Part shown: positions 1 through 10,723 of the stretch, one piece after another
How the letters are laid out: each line of letters opens with the position of its first letter
How positions within the stretch are numbered: the stretch's first letter is position 1
Notes under the pieces: generated by a model
Seen by the model: the letters and a program-made list of their open reading frames with translations, nothing else
The model's database searches: none
Told to the model about the DNA's origin: nothing
DNA from: Chlamydomonas sphaeroides
Taxonomy: Eukaryota > Chlorophyta > Chlorophyceae > Chlamydomonadales > Chlamydomonadaceae
Direction: 5' to 3'
NCBI GenBank assembly: GCA_001662425.1
Contig: BDDC01000212.1
Span: forward strand, 1 to 64,000
Length of the DNA: 64,000 nt
Made by a program: the position numbers and the translations under genes

Positions 1-312
1 GGGGCGGCAGCGGCGGAGGAGCTGCCCGACGAAGACGAGCGCATGGCCTCCAGCTCCTGCTTCCAGTTAGCGGGCAGGCTGGAGCGGCTGGGAGTCACGG
101 CCTTCTTGGGGGAAGAGCTGGGGCGCGAGGGGGCGGCCGACGGGGCCGGGGCATCGCGCCACGAAGCGGACGTGGAGCGGGGGGCGGGGGCCGGGGCGGC
201 AGCGGCCGACGAGCCGTTGCCGTTGCTGCCGCGCAGGCTCTCCAGCTCCTGGCGCCAGTTGGCGGGCAGCACCGAGCGCGTGGGGCTCACGCGGTTGGCA
301 GCGGAGGCCGAC
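1..312 (-). CDS. Partial exon of unknown protein with repeated LPANW(R/K)QELE motif
   Basis: This is an exon running off the left edge. An acceptor (TTTCAG on the minus strand) sits just above 312 and the frame stays open to base 1. The translated stretch is rich in Ser, Ala and Pro, and contains the motif LPANWRQELESLR and, about 55 residues later, LPANWKQELEAMR, so a short element is used twice with low-complexity spacers. I do not recognise the family. The two motifs could be docking or short helical segments in an otherwise disordered protein. Upstream exons should lie between 313 and 1657, but I could not identify them. The minus reading is preferred over the plus ORF at 43-339 because of the internal repeat and the acceptor. 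Confidence 0.45.
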
Positions 313-1657
313 CTGAAAGCAAGGAGAAACAGAAGATAAGATAAGATCGCGAAAACGAGCGAACTGCGAAGTTGCGAGATGGTCACGAACGCGACTGCGC
401 AGACACACATGAAATGCGGATAACGTGGGAGGTACAAGTAAGGACAGCGCGCTGCCAAGTTCGCGAGTTCGTTGGGTCGATGCGGCGGCAAGCGCAACCC
501 AGACCAGCTCTTAACCCAAATCCAACGCTTCCCAGTCATACAGCGCTATAGCGTACCGGGCGGGGGCGGCAGCGGTCGCCGGGGCGTCGCGCCAGCTCGC
601 AGCCACGACCTTGACGGCCTGCACAAGATAAGGTCACCAAAGGATGGGTCTTCATGTTAGATACAAAGAATGAGTTGCAACGAGCATCCATAGACAAGCA
701 ACAAGCAGCGGTGGAAGCGACGCTTGCAGCGGACGCGCACAACATAGACGCTTGCAGCAAACGCGCCGCAAGGTCGCGCTCCCGCGCTAGACAATGACTG
801 CTGATCTAAGCCAGCGTTCATCGCAGCGCACCTTGGTGCGGCCACCGACGGCCACGCGGGGAGCAGCGCCGACGCGCATGGTGGACAGAGCGGCCATGTT
901 GTGAGGAGCTGGTGACCGGGCTACGGAGAGCTGGTCTGAGGTGGCAAGGCAGCAAGAGTGAAGAGTTTGTCTGCAGCGGTCCGCCATATGAGCCGGTCGA
1001 CCTGGGGCTCGCTGTACGGCAAGCAAAGCTCACCAACACCACCAAGGCAGCTCTTTGGGCCGTGAAGCTTACTTGATGCAATAGAATGTCTCATCAGCTA
1101 CACGTTGAGCCCTGCGGCGGGGCTCGGCGTGCAGGATAGCGAATGAAGGGTTGATAAACCCTCTGCTTGCATGAGGTCTACTACGCTCGACGGCGAGCGA
1201 CAGCTCCACTTGACGATCGCTCAATTTGCATGCACAGGGCATACCTACTCGCAGCAGGCTCACACGGCTAGGCGCCGAAACGCGCCCAATTTTGTGGCTC
1301 GCGTGCACTTTAGAGAAACTTTACGCGGTTCTGCCCGTCTACAGCGGCAACGTTGTCCTGCAAAAATTTGTATCGGATGCAGAATACATGAAACCTCCAC
1401 TCGCCAAGCAGCATGCTTGCATGTTCACGCGCCGGCGCACACGCTGGCCGGCTGCACGAGCGGCCCAAGCAGCATGGAGGCGCTCTGATACGATGTTCGT
1501 ATGGCGGGTCGTATCGTGGGGTCCCGCTTGTTGGGCGCGCAACACCCCTTGTGATGTGCCGCATGCCCTTTGCACCTCCTGCGACAGCGCCGCAGCGCTC
1601 CGCCGTGCCGCGTCCGCTTCGAAGGACGCTGAGCTTACGTGCCCAACCACCAACTCC
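313..1657. other. Region between edge gene and rsgA; no gene resolved
   Basis: About 1.3 kb. It must hold the 3' UTR of rsgA (minus) and probably the intron and 5' exons of the left-edge gene. The ORFs here are short, lack family resemblance and overlap each other on both strands, so none is annotated. Confidence 0.5.
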
Positions 1658-4600
1658 TCAGCCCATGTCCTCGCCGCCCCTGCGCGTGCTCTGCCTTGAC
1701 CCCCGCCGGTGCTTCTTGGTGTCCAGCCGCGCCTCCTGCCTCTCGCCGCCGCCGCGGACGCTCTTGGCCTTGGTGTACCCCTCCCGCTCCGCCTTGGCCC
1801 GCTGCAGCAGCTTTACGTCGCTCGCCTCGCGGGTCTGCGGGGTGTGCAGGCGGCGGCAACGGGCAGGATTAGGCCTGGGTCAAAAGCTTCCGCTTGCAAG
1901 CAGCCGGCAAACGGTATCTCCTGATACCCCATATCTGCTGGCCACATCCCGCCTCCCACGATCGCGTCCTTGCACGGCCGGACCCCAGCCAGTGCCCAAG
2001 CCGCCGGCTTTGCAGCGCCATGCGGCACCATGCGGACAGTGCGCATGCAGCGCCGGCGCTCATCCTGCCGCCCGCAGCGATGCACCCCCACCCTCAGCAG
2101 CAGCACCGCCCCATGCGCGCAGACCCCTCGCCCACGGCCGCCCCCAGCCCCTCACCCCAGCCTCCAACCCCTTGGCCACCACGCCCCCAGGCCTCACCCG
2201 GATCTCGGCCAGGAAGCGGTTGTAGTGGTCCAGCCGCTCCAGGCCCGACACCCGCACCGCGCAGCCAGGCTCCGACAGGTGCAGGCAGTCGGCGAAGCGG
2301 CAGGGCGACTCGGCGGCCACGGCGGACAGCTCAGGGAAGCAGGACGTGAGCTGCGGCGAGGAGATGCTGTTGAGGGAGGCACGGCGGCGTGGCGAGGAAG
2401 GGGCCCAGGGTACGTGCGTTCACGTGGCTGACGGGCACGTTCTGAGCTGTAGGTCAGCGTCCAGCGGAGGTCGCGCGCTGAGGCCGCTGCGGGCAGTCGG
2501 CCATCTCGCGGCCCTGGGCCCAACGCCCGGGCGCCACGCCCGCAGCTACCCGCTCCTCCCTGCTGCGCCCTGCCGCACCTGTCGAGCGTGGGCTGCCCGA
2601 AGCCGGGCGTGTCCGCCAGCCAGCCGCCGCCCGCCAGCCGCAGCAGGCGCACGGTGGTGGTGGTGTGCATGCCTCGCCCGATCTTGGACAGGGCGCCCAC
2701 CACCAGGAACTCGGGCTGCGCCTGCCCCGGCGCCCCCTCGCCGCCGCTCGGCCCCGGCCCGGCCCCCGCGCCGGTATCGCTGGCAGCCTGCCGGCCCGCC
2801 GCCGCCAGCAGCTCCCCCGGTGGTAGCCGCACCAGCTCCTGGATCCCGCCCAACGGCATGGGCTCGCGATCTCGATCCATGGATCCGGGTGGAGAGAAGC
2901 CAGGCAAGCCTAGGGATCCGGATCCGGAGGCCGCCGAGTGGGCAGGGTCGGCGTCGCTGTCAGACTCGGAGTCGTGCTCGGACGCGGCCTCGAGCTCAGT
3001 GTCGCGCTCGGCAGCGGCGGCTGTCGGCGGCGGGGGTGGCAGGTCGGGCCGGTGGCGGCCCAGGCGCAGGGAGTTGATGAGGGAGGACTTGCCGGCTCCC
3101 GAAGGGCCGGCCACCACCGACACACGGCCCTGCGCAGCGACGGGCGCAAGAGAGGGGAGGCGGTGACACAGGGCAGCTTAGGCGCAAAGGGGCAAGATGC
3201 GGGCCCCAGAATGCCGCAGGTCCCCGTGCTGCCCCCACGCCCTCCAGCACCCCCCCCCAGCGGCCCCCGCCCCACCGCACCTGCAGCACGTCCGCGACCT
3301 GCTCCACGCCCTGGCCCGTCTCGCAGCTGAGCACCACCGGCTCGTAGCCCCACGACCTGCCCGCAGCGGAGGGGCGGGCGGGGTTGGCGGGGAGGGGAGG
3401 AGTGCGTGAGAGGACCTGGCACCCGCAACGCTAAGCACGGCTGCATGCATGACAGCCAAGCCCTCGCCAGCCCCCTCCCGCCAGCTGCTCCACGCAGCTG
3501 GCCAGCCCTCGCCCTCTCACCGTCCCAGGGTCCCCACGGCCACTCCCGGGCGATCCTGGCCCCGCGACTGGCCCTCTCCGAGCGGCCCGAGCCCCAGCCC
3601 CCCGCACCTGCACTGCTCCAGCCGGCGCTGCAGCACCGCCGGCGGCACCAGGTCCGCCTTGTTGAGCAGCAGCGAGAAGGGCAACCCCGCCGCCTCGGCC
3701 GCCACCAGGAAGCGGCTCACCTGCAGCTCCTCAAACTGCGGCCGGAGGGGCGGCCGAGGGGCGGCAGGAGAGGTGTGGGCGTAGAGGCACGCACGTGGTC
3801 GAGGTCATGGTTGCACATGCCTGTATGCCAGCCAGTGGTCCTGGTCCTGGCTTGGCACGCAGCCCGGCAGGAGGCGGCCGGGGTCAGGCGCACGCGGCGG
3901 CGACCAGCCGGGCGACAGCGGCGGGCGGGAGGCACGGGGAGGCCTCCCGCCCTGGAGAGCAACAACCTTGTGTTTGGGCAAACCCGAAGGTGCCCGTCCC
4001 GCACCCTTGCAGCCGAGCTCGTCCCCTGCGCCCCAAGCGCCCCGCCTCTCAGACCCTCAACCCTCCCAGCTCGCCATCTCCTGCCCTTCACGGCCCCCTC
4101 GCCTGCCCAACCGACGGGTTACCCAGCGGCTGGACCAGCCCCTTCCCGGCAACCTGGCCCTGCCCCTGCCCCTCCCCTGCCCTCTCCCCTGGCCCCCCTG
4201 CCCCTGCCCCCTTCCCCTTCCTGCCCCACCGGCGGGCTGTCCAGCGCCATGACCAGCAGCATGTGGTCCACGTTGGCCACGCACGGATCGGTCAGCCGGC
4301 TGCTGCGCGGCAGCACCTCGCCCACCACGCCGCGGCCGGCGGACCAGTCGATGGAGCCCACCCGGACCAGGTCGCCCACCACCACATCCTGGGCCGTCGT
4401 GGTTTGGGTGTGTTTGGGTATCGGCGTTGCGTGGGGATGGGGTGCAGGGACAGGGTTGAGGTCAAGCATCGCAGCAGGCCAGGCCTAGGGTGTCCTGGTG
4501 TACCGGACCCTTGCGACGCCCACGGAGGTGGCCCACCTGCCGCAGCTTGCGCAACAGCGAGCGCACGCTGCACAGCAGCAGGGGCCGCGCAGCCGCCGGC

Positions 4601-5190
4601 TCAGACGCAGGCGGAGCCGGCGCCGCTGACGCGTCGCCGCCGCGGCGGAGGTGCTCGGGCCGCCAGTCGGGCGGCGTGGCTTCGTCGTCGGGGAGGAGGG
4701 TGTGCAGCTCCACGCGGACGTGGTTGTTGGCGGAGGCTATGACCTGGCCCAGGCCGCTTGTAAGCCGGGGTGGAGGTGGGTTGGGACTGGGTGGGGGAGA
4801 GGATGGGGGCTGGGAAGCGGCGGAGGCGGCGGTGCGGCGGCGTTTGGCGGCGTGCGCGAAGAAGGCGCGCGGGCTGAGCGAGCAGCAGGGCAGCGAGGTC
4901 GCGGACGCGTGTGAGGATGGCGCGGGACTGCGGCTGGGTAGCGCGGCGGTGCGGTGGGTTGAGGAATGGGGGATGCCGGAGGGCACGAGGTTCCGCCGAG
5001 CAGGGCCGGCGCTAGGCCCGGGGCTGGCCAGCTGCGCGTGGGTGCGTGTGGCTGTCGCCTGAAGGGCTTCAGTCGGCCATGGCACGCCGACGGCTGAGGC
5101 CGAGCGTTGCGCAGCGGCGACAAGGGATGCCGATGCGGCTGCGCCCGCTGCTGCAGGTCGTAACAGCACGCGGGGTGTTGTGGCGAGCAT
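1658..5190 (-). CDS. rsgA: Chloroplast ribosome small-subunit-dependent GTPase A (RsgA/YjeQ family)
   Basis: A circularly permuted GTPase that checks late 30S subunit maturation; here probably plastid-targeted. Exons (minus): 4537-5190, 4230-4388, 3608-3735, 3281-3356, 2579-3129, 2198-2366, 1658-1834; all phases close to 637 residues. Order of parts: Ser/Ala-rich transit-like N-terminus, OB-fold segment (exons 1-2, DVVVGDLVRV), then permuted G motifs: G4 NKAD at about 296, G1 GPSGAGKS at about 347, TTTT switch and G3 DTPGF at about 512, then the RsgA zinc knuckle C-x4-C-x-H-x5-C at 545/550/552/558, and the conserved basic tail ending near KKHRRGSRQ. The acidic low-complexity insert of about 120 residues between G1 and the switch is unusual. 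The start is the ATG at 5188-5190; an upstream in-frame stretch exists but looks like 5' UTR. Exon 6 uses an acceptor at 2367 rather than the nearer AG because only it keeps frame into FPEL. Confidence 0.93.
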
Positions 5191-5480
5191 GCGGCCTGAC
5201 AGCCGGAAGTCGCAGGTTGGCAAGGGAAAGGGTAATTGTGCGTAGTATATGCTTGCTGGTGTAGCTTGGATTAGTCTATGGCACCGCGAGGCGCTGAAGT
5301 CTCTAGGGAGCAATGCGCCGGCACGGCGACTGCACGGCTACCTCGCAGGCCGCCACAGGGTCAGAGCTCATGACTGCAATATACACATAACCAATCTATT
5401 GCTTATACATTATTGAATCGAGACAACCGTCGCTCCGCCGCGAGAATCGTCTCGGTGCCAGCACGCTGCTAGCCGGCACG
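5191..5480. promoter_or_regulatory. Shared divergent promoter of rsgA and the RH50-type helicase
   Basis: About 290 bp separates the rsgA start (minus) from the proposed helicase start (plus). The part around 5380-5420 is clearly AT-richer than the neighbourhood, with TTATACATTATTG-like sequence, as expected for a core promoter. Both flanking products act in plastid ribosome biogenesis, so co-regulation is an attractive inference. No transcription start is visible directly. Confidence 0.45.
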
Positions 5481-8400
5481 ATGCGCGGCGTCATACACCG
5501 CCAGGGGCAAGTCTATTGCACAAAAGGACAATTGGGCTGGAAAAGAAGGCGCTTTGCTGGTGGCGTACCGACTTGTCGTCTCTCTCGCTGCATGCAGGCT
5601 GGCTGCCGCTGCCCACGCCCAGCCACCCGGCCTACATGTCAGCAGCCGTCGTGTGGCTGCTCCGACATCTCTGGTGACCAGGTGCGGCCGTGAGCAAAGT
5701 TGGGAAACCCATGACCACCCGCCATCCACGCCGCTGCCGCCGCCGGCCGGCGGCACGACCCAAACCGCATCGGCCGTCCCCGTCCCCATCATAAGCAGCA
5801 CCTACAGTTCGTGAGTCGATGCCAATGCCACACGGTGCCACAGAGCGCTCGACAGTGCGACGTCGCAGTACAGCGGGCCTTCGCGGTCTCGCCGTGACGA
5901 CGACACTGACGGCGATGACGGCCCCAGCCGCCCTAGCACCAGCTACGGCGGCCGCAGCGAGCGCTATGGTGGCAGCCGTGGCCGCGAGGGCTATGGGGGC
6001 GGCCGCGGCCGCGAGGGTTACAGCGGCGGCCGCGGCCGCGAGGGCAGCTTCCGTCGGCGTGATGACGATGAGGATGACTATGACTACCGGGGTGGTGACC
6101 GCCGCGGCGGCCGCTCCGGCCGTGGCGGGCCCAGCTTCCGCCCGGACCGCCGCTCCGGGTCTCCCAGCCGTGGCAGCGGTGGCGGCCGCGACGGCGGCTC
6201 GTCGGACTGGGACCGGGAGGAGCGGCGTGACCGCCGCCGCAGCGGCGGTGGGGATCGCGACGGCGGCGCGTCGGACCTTGACCGCGAGGAGCGCTTCGAC
6301 CGCCGCCGCAGCGACAGCGGCGAGCGGTCCGAGGGCCGTCCGGAGTTCCGCAGCGACGGGGACCGGAGCCGGCGGTACGATGACGACGAGGACCGCCCGC
6401 GGGGCCCAGGCCGTGGCCGGGGCCGCGGCCGCGGCCGCGGCGACTTCGATGGCGCCCGCGCCCGCCGCCCGCGCTTCGAAGACGGCGACGACGACACGCC
6501 CTCCACCGCGCCGGGCCCGGCCCGACCCGCCGGCACGGTGACGGGCAACCGGCCGCTGCCGTTCGACATACCTCTCGTGCGGCCGTACGACGGGGACAAG
6601 GGCACGTTCTTTGCGGGCTCCAGCTGGAGGGCGGCGGGCGCCAACGAGGAGGTGGCCACGGCGCTGCGGTCGCTGGGCATCACCAAGCCCTCGCACATCC
6701 AGGTGCGGCCGCAGCCGCCTGCTGCCCTTCTATCGGAGCGTGCAGGGCACCGGTTCCCAGTTGCTAGTGCGGCCGCAGCCTCCTGCCGCCCCGCCTGGAG
6801 GGATCCGAAGGCTACTTAGGGAGCGCCGCGGGCCGGTCCCGACGGCAAGCACCCGGGAAGGGGAGAGCCGGGAAGCGGCACAGGAGGCGCCGTGGGAGCG
6901 GCGGCGAGGGCGCCCAGAGGCAGCCGCCGGGCCGTGTGGGCTGGGGGTCCGTGCATCGCGGAACTGCCGCCAGCCCTCTTGCCTCTTCCTTCTTCCATTG
7001 CCCAGCCTGGCACTGCATCTCTGTCTCGGCCGCCCCCGCCGAGCTCCTCACGCCTTGCCCCGCTCGCCCGCAGGCCGCCGCATTCTCCGCCTGGCTGCGG
7101 CAGTCGGACCGCAGCGCGCTGGCCCTGGCCGACCAGGCGGGCAGCGGCAAGACGCTGGCGTACCTGCTGCCGGTGCTGCAGGTGTGGCAGCGGGGGAGAA
7201 GGAGGAGGAGGGTATGGCTGTTGGAAGAGAGAGAAAGCAGCGACGCGAACAGAGTCTCGGTGCTGCCAGACGAGGGAAGGGGCAGGCAGGACACGCGGGC
7301 GCCGCGCGACACTGGCGTGCGGCTAGCAGTGTGGGGAGGGCCGCCGTGTCGCCCTTGCGCTTCCCAGGGCGCCTCGGGCCGGGTGGTCATCCCTCCCAAC
7401 CCCAACCCGTTACTTCCCGGCCCGCAGCAACTGCGTCAGGAGGAGCTGGCGGCGGGCGGCCGGGTGACCAAGCCCAACTGCCCCCGCGCCATTGTGGTGG
7501 CCCCCACAGTGGGTGAGCTCTCCGCTGGGAGTTGGCAAGAGTCGTTCCTTACTCCCGCGGCGCCGTCAGCAGCGGGCTGCGAGCACGTGTGCCTGGCGCG
7601 GTCGGCCCTTGCGAGGCCAGCCCACGTGGGCCCCCCAATCCGCACCCTGCCTTGTCTGCTCTCGCCGCGTCGCCCCAGCGTGTCTCCAGCCCTGACCCTG
7701 CGTGCCGCCGCCCCACCCCCTGTACCGCTGTACTTCCTCCCCCCTCCAGAGCTGGTGCAGCAGGTGATGCGCGTGGCGCGCGCGCTCAGCGGCGCCGGCC
7801 TGCGCTGCCGCACCGCCGCCTTCACGGGCGGGCAGACCGACGACAAGGCGCGCGCCGCCAGCTTTCGCACCCAGAAGGTGCGGCGGCCAGGGGCTGGGAG
7901 GGGCTGGATGGGCAGGCGGCAGCTGTAGCCATGGGGGCCCTCCGGGCATCGCTGCTGGGGCGGGAACTGCGTTGTGGTCTACCCCATCAGCGCCCCGGTC
8001 TGTAGCCGCGCTCTATCTTGAACACCGCCCGCCCCGCCCCTCGCAGGACTTGCTGGGCGAGGGCGTGGACCTGCTCATCGCCACCCCGGGCCGCCTGAGC
8101 AAGCACCTGGCCTCAGGCAGCCTGCGGCTGGACGCGTGCCGGGCGCTGGTCATGGACGAGGTGGACGTGCTGCTGGGTGAGGGCGCGGCGGGGGGTGTGT
8201 GGGGGGGGCATGGTTAGTGCCGTTGATGGGAGGGTGTCATGGACGAGGAGGACGTGCTGTTAGGCCGGGGGGCGGGGGGGGGCGTTAGGGGAGGGACCGG
8301 ATGAAGGATGAAGGAGGGCGGGACACGGTGCCGTGCTGCGGACGGCCAGGGAAGGGGACGGGATCATGGGCTGGACGGCTGTGCTGCTGGGTGGGGACGG

Positions 8401-10277
8401 GGCTTGGCGGGTCAGGGGTAGGAGGACGGAGGGGCAGGGTACGCAGGGTGGGCTTGCAGAGGGCGAGGTCGGAGAGGGCACCGGTACTCGGGTGCAGTCG
8501 CATGCGCGTGGCGGAGTGCCCACCAGGGCGCCCCGCGCTGCCGCTCGCCTTCGCCGCCACCCGCCACCATCCTGTCCCCAACCGCCGCCGCCGCCCGCTC
8601 CGCTCTGCTCCTGCCCTGCAGGCGAGCGCGCCGCCTTCCTGGAGCAGGTGGCGCCCCTGCGCGCCGCCGCGCCGCTGTCGCTGCGCTTCGTGCTGGTGAC
8701 GGCCACGCTGCCGCAGCACATGTTCGGGCAGCTGCAGGAGGTGTGGCCCGATCTGCTGCCCGTGTTCGGGCCCGGGCTGCACCGCACCGCCGCGGGTGAG
8801 TGCGCAGCGGGGCGGGCGGGGTGGTCAGCGCCGGGCGGGGTCTTGGGCGGGACGGGCGGGGTCTGGGGCGGGACGAGCGTGGGCGCGGGGCGACGGGGCG
8901 CTGGAAGCTGCACCAGCGGCCGGCCCCCTGGGTGGTATTGCCAAGCACCCGAGCCCTGGCTTTTTCATGTGCGGCGTGGTCGTGGCCTGCGTCCCTGCCC
9001 CGACGCCCTGCCTGCCCTCCTGCCCTCCTGCTGAACCCTGCACCCGCCACACCTTCGCTCTATTCCGTAAGGCCTGATGGAGGAGCTGGTGGACTGCAGT
9101 GGCGGCGACGAGGTCAGCGAGGACAGCGGCCGCAAGCGCAAGCTTGAGGTGGGTCGATCGGTGGCTTGGGAGGGAGGCCCCGTGGAGGCGGGACGCAAGG
9201 ACGCCAGGAAGACCGTGGGGCAGGGCTCGGCGAATGGCTCCCAGCGCCGCGCTGGCGACGCGACGCGACCAGCGGCGCCGGTCCGCTTGCGCGCTGCCAA
9301 GCGCACCGCCGTTCTCTCCAAGCGAACCCCATATGTCCCACCTCCTCTCCCCGTGTCCCACCGCAGGCGCTGCAGGTGCTTCTGGAGCGGCACCGCTCGC
9401 CGCGCACCATGGTGTTTTGCAACAAGATCGACGCGTGCCGCGACGTGGAGAACTTCCTCATGCGCCAGAACCCGGGCCAGGCCAAGTACAGGTGCGCTAG
9501 AAGGAGGCGGGTAGGGTAGGGGCTGGCAGCAGGTCTGGAGTGTTGTGTGCTGCGCGACTGACGCTCAACGGCAACTGAGTACTGCAGGACGTGCACCGTT
9601 GCAGTACAGTGAGCTGATCCCGCCGTACCGCATCGTGCAGGGTGCTGCCGTACCACGAGGCCATCCGTGACGACCTGCGCGCCGAGCACATGGCCGCATT
9701 CCTACGGCCCGTGACGCGGCCGCGCGGTGGCCGCGAGGAGGCGCGGCAGGAGGGCGGCGAGGCGGGGCCAGGCGGCGAGGGCGAGGAGCAGCCGCTTGTG
9801 CTGGTGGCTACGGACCGCACGTCGCGAGGTGCGCCGGCTGCAACGCCGCGTGGGGTGGCGGGCGGGCGGACGCGTGTGGCCTCGGGCCATTGGGTGGCCT
9901 GTGTCAGGCCAAGCTTGGGGCGCCTCTTGGGGCGCCACGCAATCTCCGAAATCTCTCGAGCAGCTTCTGGCGTCACGCTGAAGTGACTCGTTTGCATGCC
10001 TGCACATATGTCCGTACCCACACACGCCGCCTTGACGCTGTCGACTTGTGTGCCGCCGCCGCCCGCAGGCATCGATGTGCTGTACTGCGAGCACGTGGTG
10101 CTGTTTGACTTTCCTCGCGACCCGTCCGAGTACGTTCGCCGCGTGGGCCGCACCGCGCGCGGCGCGGGCGGTCGCGGCGTGGTGAGCAGCCTGGTGCTGG
10201 GGCGGCAGGTGCCGCTGGCCAAGGAGATCATCGAGCGCAACCAGAAGGGTATGCCCGTGCACAGCGTGCCCGAGTAG
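5481..10277 (+). CDS. RH50: DEAD-box RNA helicase, RH50-like (chloroplast rRNA maturation)
   Basis: ATP-dependent RNA helicase; the Arabidopsis relative RH50 works in plastid 23S-4.5S rRNA processing. Exons: 5481-5681 (tentative), 5869-6702, 7074-7181, 7428-7512, 7750-7877, 8047-8176, 8622-8795, 9072-9148, 9367-9491, 9641-9828, 10069-10277; total closes to 752 residues. Visible parts: Arg/Gly/Asp-rich N-terminal tail (RGREGYGGGRGRE type), Q motif near ITKPSHIQ, motif I ADQAGSGKT, Ib TPGR, motif II DEVD instead of DEAD, III TAT, IV VFCNK, V ATDRTSRGID, VI RRVGRTARG. The DEVD box, LVDCSG and FPRDPSEYVRRVGRTARG segments match RH50 rather than other plastid DEAD-box proteins. The first exon is the weak point: the Arg/Gly exon has no in-frame ATG, and 5481 was chosen because its donor at 5682 joins in phase to 5869. 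The acceptor at 9071 is AAG, less usual. Confidence 0.9.
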
Positions 10278-10723
10278 AGCGAGGGAGGCTTGGGGGTCGG
10301 GGGTTGGTGGAGGATCAGGAGGGCGTGGAGGTTTGGCGTGAACGGTGGCGTGGCGCTCATAACGGTGCTTGGCAGCTGTGCACGTAGTCGTATGTATTGT
10401 GTTCGGATTGCGGATGCTGGCGGATTCGTCGCGACGTTGGGCCGGATGGTGAGCGACCCGGGGGACATTGATACCCAAGGAGTGGGAGGTGAGCATAGCG
10501 GGAAGCTCTACGTGCTTTGGGATGACTTGACATCTAGCCTGTAGTGTTTGGCAACGAGAGCCGGAACTGCTTGCAGCGCTCGCGTAGTGACCACACGACT
10601 TCGTTGCGATCCCTGCTTTCCCAGCCACGACATAGCGCAACAGTTGTAGCAGACACTCGTCGTTGACAGATAGCACGCTTGTCCGCTCGCCCTTCTTTGC
10701 GTCGCCGCCTTGGTCGCGCCAAA
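10278..10723. other. Intergenic, RH50 3' end to TPR gene 5' end
   Basis: About 450 bp between two genes in the same direction. It holds the helicase 3' UTR and the TPR gene promoter. I see no ORF worth annotating and no clear TGTAA signal. Confidence 0.5.

Noticed and set aside
2341..2356. Nearest acceptor for rsgA exon 6 (after CCGCAG)
   Set aside because: It would shift frame out of the conserved FPEL and zinc-knuckle region; the acceptor just above 2366 keeps phase.
5819..6541. 240-codon Ala/Thr-rich ORF starting MPMPHG
   Set aside because: Out-of-frame shadow of the Arg/Gly-rich exon of the helicase; the helicase frame leads directly into the Q motif.
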